From Dichomitus squalens LYAD-421 SS1 (lineage: Eukaryota; Basidiomycota; Agaricomycetes; Polyporales; Polyporaceae): a stretch of 64,000 nt of DNA. This document shows, in pieces, positions 38,240-50,800 of the stretch. A program made the translations under genes and the position numbers. Every line of letters begins with the position of its first letter. The stretch's first letter is position 1. The stretch covers positions 718,494 to 782,493 of the forward strand of contig NW_006766883.1 of assembly GCF_000275845.1 (NCBI RefSeq). The letters run 5' to 3'. The notes below the pieces were generated by a model that had not been told where the DNA came from, ran no database searches, and saw only the letters and a program-made list of their open reading frames with translations.

Positions 38240-40442
38240 ATGAGCATGGATGTCGCGACTCCTCGCCCCGGATCTGCCCTTCCCCCACGCCGCAAGGGGC
38301 CCCCCACCCCCCTTCACATCGACACGCCCGTCCACAACCCTGGCATAGCGTTGTTCTCTAGCGACAGCTCCGCTCCCGCGTCCACCCTTTCCACAACTTC
38401 TGACGCCGACTCTTTTATCCTACCCTCCCCCAGCAAGCCTCGATCCCTCCGAAACATGAAGAAGCTGTCAATAACCCTCCCATCTGCTCAGTCGTCTGCG
38501 AACTCACTAGGTCTCTCGGCTGTGGAGCCACATCCGCCCACTAACCTCTGCGATGCCCCCGCCCTCCAGAAGCGGCGCCCCTCCGTCATCTCGCTCCCCA
38601 GCACGAGCACAAATCTGCTCCGCCGCAAGGGCGAGGACGGCGATGGTTCCCCTACCGTAGCCTACGCCGACGGACCCATCCAGATACTGCCAGGGATTTG
38701 GCTCGGTTCGGAGGACAATGTTCGAGATTGGAGAGGGCTCATGGAGCGGGGAATCAGGTCGATCCTGAACGTAGCGAAGGAAGTTCAGACCGACTTCGAC
38801 CAGGCCGCTTCCCAGCCGCTGCGGCCGTTCATGTCCACGCCGGATCTGAACGCGCCCCTCGGCGGCCCTTCCAATCAAGACCCCACGTATCGTCCTGCGC
38901 ACCTACCTAGCGGCAGACCCGCCATGCATTATCTCAAGCTGTCTTGGTCTCACGGCCAATCTGATCTTGTCACGGAAGGCTTCCCAGCTGCATTCGCCTA
39001 CGTTGATCAGGCGCTGGAACGTGGAGACGGCGTGCTTATCCAGTGCGTGTATACTGTAATCCTACACGACGTCTCCCATCGTAACTAACTATCCACTCGT
39101 GCTGCAGCTGTCAGTGTGGAGTCTCACGGTCAGCAACGCTTGTCATCGCTCTCGTCATGCGTGCGGCAGCACAGCAGTCTCCCAACGTGCCTCCAGAGGT
39201 ATGGGCGCTCAAGGGAATGCAGGGCGCATATTCCTTCGTCAAAGAAAAAAGCAAACATGTTGGACCCAACATGTCGTAAGTATCCTCAGACACCCTGGAT
39301 GCTCGTACTTGGCTCCTCACGCTTATGGACCTTTCCGCAGCCTAATCTACCAATTGCTCGACTATGAGCGTTCATTCAAGGGCGGCAACTCCTCGCCGAC
39401 TCCCTCCGAGCTCTCTGCCGAGGAAGAATGGAGCCGCAGACGACAGGCAATGGAGGACAGTGATACCGGAGATGAGCGGGAGAGCCTGCATGTCATGCAG
39501 GAGGCGAAGGCCCTCGATCAGGCCATGGAGGATCGTATCATTGCTCGTAAGGGCTCGTCGTCCTCGCTCGGGTCCACCAGTACCGGTCAAGGTCTTGGTA
39601 TGGGCCCAGCGTGGCGGTCGAAATACGGTCCCGCACGTAAGCGGAAAGGTTCCGCTGCGAGTGTCGCGACCAGCAGCAGCGTGCTGAGCGAGGATCTCGT
39701 GGAAGAGGATGAGGAGCAGGAGCTTCTCGGTGTCACCCGTGACTTCGACGGCCTCAGCATGGGCGCTCGTAGCTCTAGTGCTGAGCCTACTGAAGACGAA
39801 ACAAGTGGCGACTCGGCAACCGAGCCAATCCCTCCGCCGAATGTGCTGAGCCCGCCGCAGTCTGCTTGTCTCACTGCACGCCCATTGACATTCCGTCGCC
39901 CGCCCGGGTTGTCGCTGCCTCCATCTGCACCCGCACACCAGTCCTCTTTCTCACTTCCTCCGGTTCCCGCAACCGCTATCAAAACCTCCTTCGAACTCAG
40001 CCGCACACCCCGCTCCTCGAAACCCCGTCGCCGTCCGCCCCCTATCGGCATCTTACCCGCTGTCCCTGCATCCCCTATTATCCCCGTCAATGCATCCACC
40101 GGTCATTCTCGGCCTCGTACGGAAAGTCGTAAACCGGAGACTCCTCCCGCACATATTCGCAATCTGGCTAAATCCACACCACCCAAAACCAGGGGGTCTG
40201 CAATCCCCGCGACACCTTCGCAGACGCTCTTCGTCTTCCCGCCCTCGCCCACGCTGGCTGCAACCCGCACACCATCAACGCTGATGCTCACGTCTAATGC
40301 GTACCCATTTCCGTCGATGTCTACCCCTCGGGTGTCGACATTCAAGTCGGAAGGTCGCCGGAAGTCGTTCATCGGCCTGACGTCCCCTGCCACGCCCACG
40401 GTCGCGTCATCACACGTCGACGTCCGCGGCTGGCTCGCATGA
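38240..40442 (+). CDS. MSG5-like dual-specificity MAP kinase phosphatase
   Basis: Three exons (38240-39042, 39108-39275, 39341-40442) code for 690 residues. The phosphatase domain lies at about residues 140-340: IQILPGIWLGSEDNVRDWRG, GIRSILNVAKE, MHYLKLSWSHGQSDLV, then HCQCGVSRSATLVIALVM. The Cys269-X5-Arg275 signature is intact and is interrupted by an intron inside the His codon. GAYSFVKEKSKHVGPNMSLI is the helical end of the domain. N- and C-tails are long, Ser/Pro-rich and disordered, with an acidic patch (LVEEDEEQELLG). In yeast, Msg5, and in fission yeast, Pmp1, switch off cell-wall-integrity or pheromone MAP kinases by removing phosphate from Thr and Tyr. That role is inferred here from family and architecture. 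Confidence 0.9.
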
Positions 40443-41205
40443 CCGTAGGACCCTGGGCTGGGCTCACGTATCGGATGCCTTGCATGTCACATGTCCATCT
40501 CATGTCTATGCCGTCTCACGCCCGAGCTCTCTCCCGCTCCCTCTTTATCCGTGCCAACTCCGGATCCTCAGCATTTTTCTTTATTCTTCTTTTTATCTTT
40601 TCCGTTTGAGCACCATTTTCTTTCTCTTTCATCGGACACTGTGCTACGTATCTTCCGCTGCTGCCGTTCTTTATATGCGAGGTCTCCGGCACATCTGGCG
40701 TATATCATTATCGCGGCCCGTTACCCGTCACCTTCACTGTTCATTCTTCGGCGATTTTACCCATCTCATTTCACGCGTCAGCATCGTTCAATTCATGTAG
40801 ATAGATTTGGACCTGGCATCGCACTGCAACTTTCCGCATCTTTGCATTTCGACAGTCTGCATAGTATCATCTAGTCCTCCACTCCGATCGAGCTCATCGC
40901 ATTCATCTTTTCCTCTCGGCATCTGCATACCTTTCTTCGCTGTTCTCCTTGTTACATATAGCATCCGCATGTACCCAGCCTCGCCTATGCCGCTCCGCAG
41001 AGCGGACGAGAAGCAATGAAATAGGAGCAATTGAAGTTCACACTGCGCTTCGCCAGCCTGGTCGAGTGAACGTGCAATAGTATAAATTACTACCAACAAG
41101 CGGTACTGCGGCTGCGACCGAGATGCGACATCGCGCCCAAGGTTGAGGTCGAGAGCGAGAAGTTGGACTTCGTCAGACGTTGCCATATGTCCGTTGTCGT
41201 CGCTA
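40443..41205. other. convergent region between phosphatase and TVP23
   Basis: About 760 bp between opposing stop codons. The first 500 bp is strikingly pyrimidine-rich (40500-40900) and may be a long 3' untranslated region of the phosphatase. No gene is supported. Confidence 0.45.
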
Positions 41206-42755
41206 TCAGCCGAACACACGTCCGACGCTGTTCTTGACCACGCCGGAGAGTATCTGGCCGCCGAGGCCTCCCACGCCCAAGCTCCAGCCCGAGGACGCGA
41301 GGTTGTTGGCCCACTTCTGCTTGGCATCGCGGTCGCTGCACAAGGCAATCAAGCAACACGTCAATCAGCTATTTGTGGGCGCCCGCAGGAGACACCGTGG
41401 GTTTGGGGGACTCACGCGTATGTGAAGCCGATGGCGTTCGTGATGTTGAAGACGAGCGCGAGGACGACGATGGGCACGAACCTGCAGAAAAGGAAGTGCA
41501 CCCACGCGGGAACGTGAGCACAAGCGTTGGGCGGCTGGGTCAGATGATGTCTGTGGCGGGATGGGCGTGACGGAGGCAGGGAGAGGATGGGGCACGGAGA
41601 CGGCGAGAAGGCCACTCACGAGAGATTGAATTTGAGGATCGAGACGATAAGGAGGGCGAGCCAGAGGAGCGGGAAGGTGTAGACCGCGATCTGCACAAAC
41701 CAGATGGGAACGCAAAGCGAGAGTGCGAGCGCGAGGCTGCGGATTAGCGCCAAACGATCGGACAGGGTTGAGGAAACTGCGATCTGCACTGACCCAGAAC
41801 ATCCTGCGGCGGGCATCAAGCGCGCAGGAGGGGCGAGCCGAGCCGAATTGTGTCGAGGGCATAGTTAATTGATGATTGCATAGCAGCAGACGCGGATGCA
41901 TGGCGAGCTCACCTCGAGTCGATTGGGTTCGCTGGTCGAGATGGCTGGAAGGTGCGACACATTCACAGGCGTGCGTGTGAGCAAGGGGAATGGTCGGATG
42001 ATCAAGACAAATTCTCGGAGTCAAAGTGAGAAGTACACACGTCACGACTTTCGAACACCCAGTAACTCTCGCCATCATCGTCGACCTGGGGACATGACAG
42101 AGACGTGTCAAGGTGATAGTTCGGCATGAGAACATGAGCACTTGGATGCTACCTGGTTCCAATAGCGGAGACCAACTAGTCTCCGCCCAGCTACATTCTA
42201 CGGACATGTCGTCAGGCTTGCGAAGCTCGCCTTGCAATGGAGAGACTCACTCTGCAATTCCAGAAATCCATGGCTAGGAGGACCACCACAATCACGGACT
42301 ACCATTGCATTGGGACAGTTGAGCGCATCTGAACAGGAAAAGTGTGGAAACGTACTGACAGAAAGGACATAATTTGAGATGAAGAGACCGGACAGGATGT
42401 AGACAGCTATTGCTACTGCTCGGAAGAAGTAAAGGAAGAAGAGGACTGCTGGATGTGCAGACTATTGTCCGCAGCGGTCAGCGGCTGCAAGCACATTCGC
42501 GTCCGATACCAACTCACCTGTCGAAGAATGCCAGCAATTCCTGGCACACACATATGATTATCTTCTATGCGCAAGTCATCACCTGAACGCACCTGATTCC
42601 GCATCGCCGAGATTGGTTGCCATCTGTGGAGGTGGGCGTGCATTGGACGGGGCCTGAGTGGACGGTGCATTGATGTGCCCAGTTGCTGAAGTGCGCTGCT
42701 CATACTCCGGATCATCTGCTTCAATGGTATCAAATAAGGGCGTAGACGAGCTCAT
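41206..42755 (-). CDS. TVP23: TVP23, Golgi membrane protein
   Basis: Eleven exons (42593-42755, 42518-42540, 42360-42461, 42251-42298, 42153-42197, 42041-42085, 41913-41944, 41794-41803, 41620-41690, 41416-41481, 41206-41335) give 244 residues. Key segments are [117 protein letters not shown] and [20 protein letters not shown]. Four membrane helices and the LVGLRYWN signature identify the family. TVP23 is a late-Golgi protein linked to vesicle traffic. Exon 8 is only 10 nt (Arg split, Met-Phe-Trp), and most exons are under 105 nt. The first 50 residues are a hydrophilic tail. It shares a 194-bp promoter with the divergent membrane-protein gene. Confidence 0.92.
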
Positions 42756-42949
42756 GGTGGCGAAGGAGGTATGTTATGAGCTACAAGCATCGCGCACCTG
42801 CGTCAGAGGCTACAAGCGCCCATTGGGTAGACCCACGTGGCAGAGATCGAGATTGCATTTGTCCGCTGTCTTCGGGCCGGGCGTGGGGCCGTCACAGAGA
42901 GAGCCTTGGACGAGGAGCCGTCGCTGGATGGGCCTCTCAATCATCTGCC
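42756..42949. promoter_or_regulatory. 194-bp bidirectional promoter, TVP23 / membrane protein
   Basis: Two ATGs on opposite strands are 194 bp apart, so both genes must be driven from this sequence. Both products are membrane proteins. No TATA box is evident. Confidence 0.5.
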
Positions 42950-44601
42950 ATGAACGGTCTGCGGCCGAGCCGCGACACCACCAGCACACCCACAGAGCGC
43001 ACACCCCTCTTGACAGGCTCAAGCCGCTCGACTACGCCGCAGGATGCAACGACATCTCCCTTGCTCGATGGCCGGCCTCACGTTGGCTCGTTTGTGGCCG
43101 AAATGAGGCCAGAGGACCTCCGCAAGTACACTCTCGACAACCTCTATCCACCAACACTCCGTTCTCCGTCTGCTCAGACTGCCTTCTCCCTCTGCGCTCT
43201 TCTGTACTTCCGTACATACCTGGCCGAGGCATCCCCGCGTGGGCGCGACGTATGGGCTCAATGGCGCCAAGACCACCGTAATGCGACCGCCCTACACGAT
43301 GCCGACGCTCTCGTCGTTCAGGTCTGGGAGCACTTCTTGGAGGAGGAGGGGTCGTCGGAGGACGTGAAGGAAGTTCTGTGGTCGGAGTATCCACTCTATC
43401 CCCATTTAAGGCGGTCCGTCCGAGGTGAGCGTAGCCCCCTCAAAGGCGTTCGCACCTACTAATATGGTTTTCCACAGTCTTTGACTTCCTTGCGAGTGGT
43501 GACGTCCCCGCGAAGCTGCTCAGCCATCCGCTCGTGCATACAACCGCCGTCGATGCCTGGAAGTATGGGCTCTTTGACGAAGCAGGGAACGAGGGCATCT
43601 CGTCTCGCCTATTGCACTTCTTGGATAGCAATGGAACACCTCGGTAGGCGTTGTCACCCTAGTAGATAAGCGACTCATTGTACTGACAGCTTGCTAGCGC
43701 ATTGCACTTGTTTGATCTGCTGGTCTACTTGGCCTTCCTTGGCCTGCTGTGTAACTATCTGATTGACCCACCTTATCAGACAGAGGTAGCCACATCCGAC
43801 ACCAGAAGCACTCTCTTGTCCTTGTATGCTCTGTCGAAGCTTTTCACCAGCTGGTCATCTGCAACACTACCTTTCTCGCTCGTAATTTTATCATTCCTCA
43901 TCTCCATCCCTTTGCCGCCTCTTCCGGACACTTTTGCATATACCCTCCTTCTACTTGCATTCTCATGGAAGATCCTACTCCTACACATCCCTGTACAGCC
44001 CAGTCCCCTATTTCTCCTCCCTCCAGAGCAGATGCTCCCCTTAGCCGTCCTCGTATGGCGCGGCCTAGCACGCACGTTCGTGCCAATCGTCGCGTTCTTC
44101 ATACCCGGCCTGTTCATATCCCTTGTCCTCCTTTCGACCTCTCTCAACGACAGGCTTCTCTTCAACGGATATGCCACTCTTACTATGATCCCATCTCCTA
44201 TGGCATCCCGCGTGGTATTCCTCGCACTGTTCACCGTCATCTTCATCTTCCTCTGCTGCGCGCTCGGCTTCTCCGTGCTCATCCATCCGTTCCTCGCCCC
44301 CCACGAAGGCCCCGCCAGGTCGTCATGGGACCGCTACTCGAGCTCCGTAGGGCTGGAGGCGCGCCAGGCATACATTCGTGCAGTCAGGACGTACTCTACA
44401 CCGTACTATTTCCCTGCCCCGCTCAATATCTTGCACATTCTGTTCGTCCGTATCCCACGAGCGGCATTCATCCTGGCCGGACACAAAGCCACGCCGAGAA
44501 GCCTGGAAGTCGTAGAGGAGGTCCTCTGGAGGGTGACCGTCGCGCCGTTCACGTTCGCGATATCTACACTTTGGCTATGGAACTTGCGGACGAGGTGGTA
44601 G
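42950..44601 (+). CDS. polytopic membrane protein of unknown function
   Basis: Three exons (42950-43424, 43478-43643, 43698-44601) give 514 residues. A soluble N-part of about 190 residues includes RTPLLTG, LRKYTLDNLYPPTLRSPSAQ, TAFSLCALLYFRTYLAE and ALVVQVWEHFLEEE. It is followed by about seven hydrophobic stretches: LFDLLVYLAFLGLLCNYL, LPFSLVILSFLISIPL, YTLLLLAFSWKILLLHI, LAVLVWRGLARTFVPIVAFF, LFISLVLLST, VVFLALFTVIFIFLCCALGF and a C-terminal one. The layout recalls proteins that some annotations relate to the C-terminal membrane region of the vacuolar calcium channel YVC1. I see no pore motif or ankyrin repeats, so I do not assign channel function. The ATG at 42950 was chosen over an in-frame upstream GTG because it lies before the conserved part. 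Confidence 0.8.
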
Positions 44602-45877
44602 ACTCAGGTGAGGGTACCGTCTTCATGTCGGACGATGACTGGGGCTAATCTAGTGCAGTTTGAAGATACTACCGTAGCGCTATGGTTGTGCTGGCCAAAG
44701 GATGTATCATATTCCTGATTGGATGTTCACTTACACGACCTGCCTACGAAGTTGCCTCGAGGAGGGTCATCGATCAGCCGATACTTTAAGCAAGACTAGG
44801 GATCATGGAATTCGACGTGAGGCTTTCGGAACTGTGGTCTCACGTCCTGAAAACTGACCACATTAGGTATATTCTAACAACGACATTGTACAACGTCTAG
44901 GTGCTCGGAACACCAAAGAGACAATCAGACGAGTCCTGTATCAATGGATTCATGCAAGGCCCGTCATACAGAGCCCAAGCATTCCAAGCATGCGATGAGT
45001 CCGCGCGGCACTCTCGGTTATATGGTCGCCAGAAGCCATGAGAGAAGACCCTTTGGCCTCCCTCAATGCGAAGGGGCCATTCCGCTCGCATGTGATCTTC
45101 TGCCTTGGATGAGTCATCTGCAGATCCGCGATCAAAATCCTCTCCAGGCGTTGTTTGGGACGAACATCATTATAGGCATCTTCGATGCTGACGATGCTTG
45201 TGCAGTGCGTCAGCCACGACGTAGTCCTGAGTCTGGACCCCGGATAGTTGCGGGGACTATGTGCGCGTTTGATCAGAAACAAGATTTTGTGAGGTGTATC
45301 CCCCGAACTGGCAAGGTGATCCGGGAAAGTAATCAGCGTAACTTGGCATTCTTGTCTCCCAAAGGGCCAGCGCGCTCACTAATGGTTTCTCCAAGTCCGG
45401 ACATACGCGGTATACGAGATAGGACTCACTACAAGGCTAGTTGAGAGGGGAAAGGACAGGAGAGAAACGTCCGGGAAACATATTGAAGCACTGGCACCGA
45501 GATTCCTCGACGAAATGAATAGTACTGAGCATCATTATTGGTCTATGTTACCCAAACGAGCACATTGCGAGGTGCAATACAGGCGCGCTCGTACGGAATT
45601 CAGACTGGTCTCACGGGGTCAATGTTACCCACACAAACACACAGCATTTCAGTTGGCAGCAGCCAAGCTTGGACTTGAGCTTGAGGCCTAGAGACAACCC
45701 AAACCCGCTCTGCCGCGCTACTGATCCAGGATGCCCAATCCGGGCGCTGTGACTGCTTCCGAGTCGTCGCTGCCGAATCCAGCCGAATCCTTACCACATC
45801 ACATTCCTCCGATATGCTAACCACTCTCAGCCTGCCAATGCCCTTGCCCTCCACAACAATCCCTCTATCCTAACAGC
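44602..45877. other. gene-free stretch
   Basis: A 1.28-kb spacer. I see no domain-bearing frame on either strand; open frames at 44944-45444 are not spliceable into anything recognisable. It holds the 3' end of the membrane-protein gene and the promoter of the leucine-rich-repeat gene. Confidence 0.45.
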
Positions 45878-47786
45878 ATGGGGGGCCGCAAAAGATCCTC
45901 GCGAAAGATCGGCGGACCGCCCGCCAAACGGAGCAAGGCGAATGCATCACAAGCCGATGACGACATTCCAACATTCCAATCCCAATCTACTGCCCCGTCG
46001 ACGTCTACTTTCTCCATTCGCAACCCGCACGCTGCGGATCATTTACCTTCTCTAGCGACGATATGCCTCCGTGCCTTTGCGGGAAACATGCAGAAGCTGT
46101 CTAGTGACCCGGAAACATGGGAAGACGTAAAGTACTCTCTCAGAGAACTCCCGGACGTTCTTGTACAGAAGGTGTTTGCAGCATGTAGGCAGATTTGCCC
46201 GACATTGCTCACCCATGCTCTCATTGCTCCGGTGTGTCTTCTTCAGCTTTCAGTACATGAATGTGTTGACCTCAATTCTCGTATATTAGTACTTCTTACG
46301 TGGATCTTCTGTCGTACTAAGTGGCGATCTTCCCGGTGTCAATCGTTCTACTTTGTTTGCGATCGGGGACATGCCCTCTAGGGACAGGCTCCGTGAGCTT
46401 GAGCTCACAGGGTTCTCGAAAATCGCAGACTCCGTCTTTGCATCAGTGGTGGCTAAGCTCCCGTCTCTGCGGAAGTTGAACCTCAGGTAGCGCCGCTTTC
46501 CCCATCTCTAACGCAGCACATGTTTACAGATATCCTACAGAGGGTGTACGAAGGTCGGATCAGATACGGCGCATTCTGCAGCAAATCATTGTCCTCAGCT
46601 CGAGGTTGTGAATGTCAATTATACCGCGGTCCCAGCCATGGCTTTGGCACCTCTACTCCAGAACTGCAGTCATCTGGAAGTACTGAAGGTTGCGGGAATA
46701 GTGAGCTGGGTAGGTCCTTGCCTCCCGTGAATCGACAATAATTGACTCGGGCAGCACAGACGGATCACGCTTGCGCAAAGCTGTGGAGTATCTTGAGAGC
46801 AAGCGGGGACTTCCAGCTTCCTAACTTACGCTCGTTCAAGCTACGCCAGGCGTCTGTGGGTGATGCGAGTGTCAACCCCATACTCGCAGTTTGTCCGAAT
46901 CTCCGACGTCTAGACCTCTCCTTCACGCCAATCAAACATCCCGTGCTGCCGTCCGGGAAGTTGCTCGAAAAGCTAGTGCTCACCTCGACGAACGTTTCTG
47001 GCAACGAGCTCGTTTCTCTCGTGACCGGTCTTCCCGGGTTAAAGGTCCTATCGCTGGGTGCCATGGGAGGCAACGAATTTACGACGGCTACGATATCTCA
47101 GGAGTCAGGGACAACGATTACAGACGACATTTTGCGCGCCATTACCGATGCGTTGGAAGATTGCCATGCACTCGAACGTGTTAGTCTCGTCTGGAACACA
47201 AGGATTGGCTTCAATGCTGGACCGGGACCCCGGGCGGCGCTTGCTCAATTCATCCGGAGAGTGGGTCGGAGGTGCACGGTAAGTGTGCTGTATTCCTCAA
47301 TGCTTGTCACCAGCTGCTTACAACTAAATGCAGCATCTCAATCTGTCCGGCATTCTTCACCTTCGCCCGTCCCACTTGGAGGGGTTAGCCCCTGACGGAC
47401 CCGAGGAAGGACCGCCTCGGCTAGAATATCTGAACTTGAACAATACTCCAGTGGATGACAATGCGATACCATATTTATCGGCTTGTACCAACTTAAAGAC
47501 CCTCGAGCTCGCAGGAACAAGGGTCACCAGTATGTGCACATAGGCCCGTTTCGTCTCATTATTTGACCAAGTGGCCATCCACAGAGGTCGGATTGCTCCA
47601 CCTTCTTGATGCATGCAAGGACTTGGAGAAGCTGGATCTTACTAGTTGCAGGGGTGTGAGGATTGGCGAGAGGCGCCGTTTCTTCGAGGTGCGTGCGGAT
47701 ATGTTACTTCACGTGGCCAAGTCATCATGCGACGCGGCCGTCAGGTCTGGGAAGAGTGGAAGAACGAAGAAAGGCGACTGCATTGA
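45878..47786 (+). CDS. leucine-rich-repeat (RNI-like) protein
   Basis: Seven exons (45878-46231, 46290-46486, 46541-46709, 46760-47278, 47334-47529, 47585-47688, 47745-47786) give 526 residues. A basic N-tail (GGRKRSSRKIGGPPAKRSK) looks like a nuclear localisation signal. A helical region follows with HLPSLATICLRAFAGNMQKL and LRELPDVLVQKVFAACRQI. About ten leucine-rich repeats of the Cys/ribonuclease-inhibitor type come next: LRELELTGFSKIADSVFASV, LRKLNLRGCTKVGSDTA, LEVVNVNYTAVPAMALAP, LRRLDLSFTPIKHPVLP, LEYLNLNNTPVDDNAIPYL and LEKLDLTSCRGVRIGERRR. The helical start resembles the region before the repeats in Rad7- and F-box/AMN1-type proteins, so a substrate-recognition role in ubiquitin ligation is possible. 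No clear F-box is visible. The gene ends only 77 bp from the stop of the convergent xyloglucanase. Confidence 0.82.
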
Positions 47787-47863
47787 ACCCTATATGACTT
47801 GCATCATATCTTGTTACAAGACTCGAACATTCTCCTACTCGCTCAACTTGGCATTTTCTCCTT

Positions 47864-50800
47864 CTAGGACGACAGGCATTGAGAATAGTCTATGTACCAT
47901 ATCAGCGCCAATGGGAATAAGCAAAAAAATGAGGGGACTCACAATCGTTCAGCTTCTCGCAGGTTCCCGCTATCACGATGTTACGCGTTAGTAGTCAGTA
48001 TCACGCAGACAAGAAGAACAAGACGCACTTGCGCAGACCGTCGGGCCCGTCCAGCCGATACCGCCACATTGTCCGTAGAGCTGAGCTGTTCCAGTTGCCG
48101 TGGACGACGGCGCGGAGGACGTTGCGGAAATTGTGGTAGACACAACGGACGTCGTGGAGGGCGTGGCGGTGCTTTTGACAGTAGAGGTCGTGGTTGGTGC
48201 AACCGTGGTCGAGGACGCTGTGGCCGTTGGGGCCGGGTCCGCTCCAGAGGCATCGCCGTAGAAGATACCGCGTCCATTCGTTCCGATGTAGACACTGGAG
48301 GCGACGTCAGTGAACAGTGCTCAATGAAGTCTCACGAGATTGTTCACCGTCCATAAGTCCTAAGGTCGGCAGCAAGGACGTTCGCACTTGCAGAGCCGAA
48401 ACCGTGAGCAGCGTCGTTTATCTGCACCCAGTTCACGCCAGCGTCGTCGGAGCGGAAGTATCCGACGCCACCGATGTTCGCCGCCGCGAAGATGGCAGGA
48501 TACCCACCGACCGTCTTGGGGGCACCGAGAGCGATGGACCATGCCTGCGAGACGCCAGAGATGGCGGCGAAGGTTGCACCAGTGTCCGTCGAGTGGAAGA
48601 GACCCTTGTCTGTGGAGACCCAAATATCACCGGTGACATTCGGGTGAACGATGACGCGGAAGGGAGAGGTCGACGAGCCAAGAGTCCCGGCCTTAGAGAA
48701 AGTCTTCGCGCCGTCGGTGGATACGTAGAACGTAGAGCCATCGGCACCATAGAAGATCGAGTTGTTCTTCTTGTCAGAAGCAATGACCGCAGTGGTGGGA
48801 AGCGAGGCGACAGCGGTGAAGGCGTTGGTGTATTGTGAAACGAGAGTCCCGCTTCCGCTCGTCTTCCAAAGGATGGTGTCGCCGTTTGCGGAGACGGCGA
48901 TCTTGCCGCCTGCGACGTCATCAGCTGCACCGTAGTCCTGGGACCTGAGGAAAGCAACCGGTAAGCGGTTACACGGTGTGCGAGCTGCGTTGACTCGTAC
49001 CAGGTAGCACCAGAATCGTTTGAGATAGCAACCTGCTTTCCTTGAGAGCCATCCGTAGAGGTCCCGACGCGAACAATGGTAGTGGGACTGTTTCCAGCGT
49101 AGTCGATGTCCGAGGAGCTAGAGTACGACGGGTTCGAGAACGATACAGCGGGAGGGGTGTCGAGGTCATTATGGACGAAGCCTGTCAGATACTCAGTGAG
49201 CACATCCAGAGTGACGCTTGCAAGAATGAGTTCTTACCGTCAACATCACCGATTGCTGAGATGAGGGGAGGCCCGGTTGGGGGAGAGATCAGGCCTTGGA
49301 CTGATGTCTCCTCTATACCATCAGCGAGAGACTTGAGGGTAATGTTACGCGACGTAGTGGTGTCCCACTTGAGAAGGTCGTGGCCGCCATATATAGTCTC
49401 GCCAGTGCCGTAGAGCCAGTGGTTGGAGTCAAACGGATCGATCGACAAGCCTTCCATCATCCAGCCAATTTGGAGAGTGCCAGCGTCGGTGTTGGTATCG
49501 TCGGGGCCTATCCAAGGCGCAAGGGTATCGTCGTACGTGTAGTACTTGTACAGCGTGGGATAATTTCCCCATGCCCAGAGAGCAGTCCAAGTAGTACCGC
49601 CGTCGACAGAACGGAAGATCTGCCCATCAGGCCACCATGAGTTGAGGGCGGCGACCATGACGGTGCCGGGGCGCTGGGCATCAACCGCAACACCGCTAGG
49701 AGAGCAGAGTTAGGACGAGCAGTGGTGCATATATGCGCTTCACACACCCGAAACCGAAGTAGAGGTCGCTTCCAGACACTGGAGTGACGTCTTTCCAAGT
49801 TCCAGCAGTGATGTTGTACTTCCAGACACTCCCCTATCCCGCTGAATGAGAACAAAAGCTTCCTTGGCTTGACAAAGTCGCTTACCGCGGTACCGTCGTA
49901 TGGGCCCGAACCGTCGGAGTACGATATGTAAAGAGAGTTCTCGGCGGCAGAAAGGACTCCCTTGTGGGGGAGGAAAGTGTTGTTCTGCCCCGCAACCGCG
50001 GCCCCTAGCAGGATCTGTTAGCAAGATCGTCGGACGAGTCCGCCATCAGGCGCTGTGACTTACAAGTCGAACCAGCATCGTTGGAAACGAAGATGTTATC
50101 AGTACCCTTGTTCGCAACACCTACGAATATACGGGGCGTCGCGGTGCCGTTCTTGCCGGAAGCGGAAGTAGAATCGAACGTCACCCAAGCCAGTCCTTGG
50201 ATGTCGTTGTTGTACCCAGTCGTATCCGTGGGATCGGGGACATAAGTACCTGCAAACGAACATCAGGTCATGATCCTCGCTGTATTCCGGTGCGCGGCTT
50301 ACCGACACTCGGGAAGTTCTGGACCTGAGTCCAGGTAGCGCCAAAATTGGTCGACTTCCACAAGCCGTGTCCGCTCCGAGCACCGAAGTACAGGATATTG
50401 TTGCTGTTCGGATCGACAGCAAGGCGCTTTATAAGGTTTAGATACCGACAGAAGTCGTCATCGAAGGAAGCACGGACCTCGCCCATACCACGGCCCGGCA
50501 TGTTCCCTCCGACCTTGAACGGTAGAGGCGATGGAGTGAAAGTCTTCCCCTGGTCAGTGGAGATCAAGATGTTCCCGTTGCTGGGGTCCCACGAGTTTGT
50601 GTACATGCCAGTTGCCTGGAACCCGGTATGAGGTGAGCGAGACGACACTCAATGCTGAATGTTTGACATACCAGATACAGACGGTTGGGGTCAACCGGAT
50701 CCGTTGCAATCGCATCGGTACCCCAATAATCCCAGCGAGCATCGTCGGCGAAGTCCAGCAGAGGGGTCCAAGAGTCGTCGGAGTTCAGCTTATATGCTCC

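Noticed and set aside
44944..45444. Plus-strand frame of 166 codons in the spacer
   Set aside because: No domain, no splice partners, and codon composition unlike the neighbouring genes.
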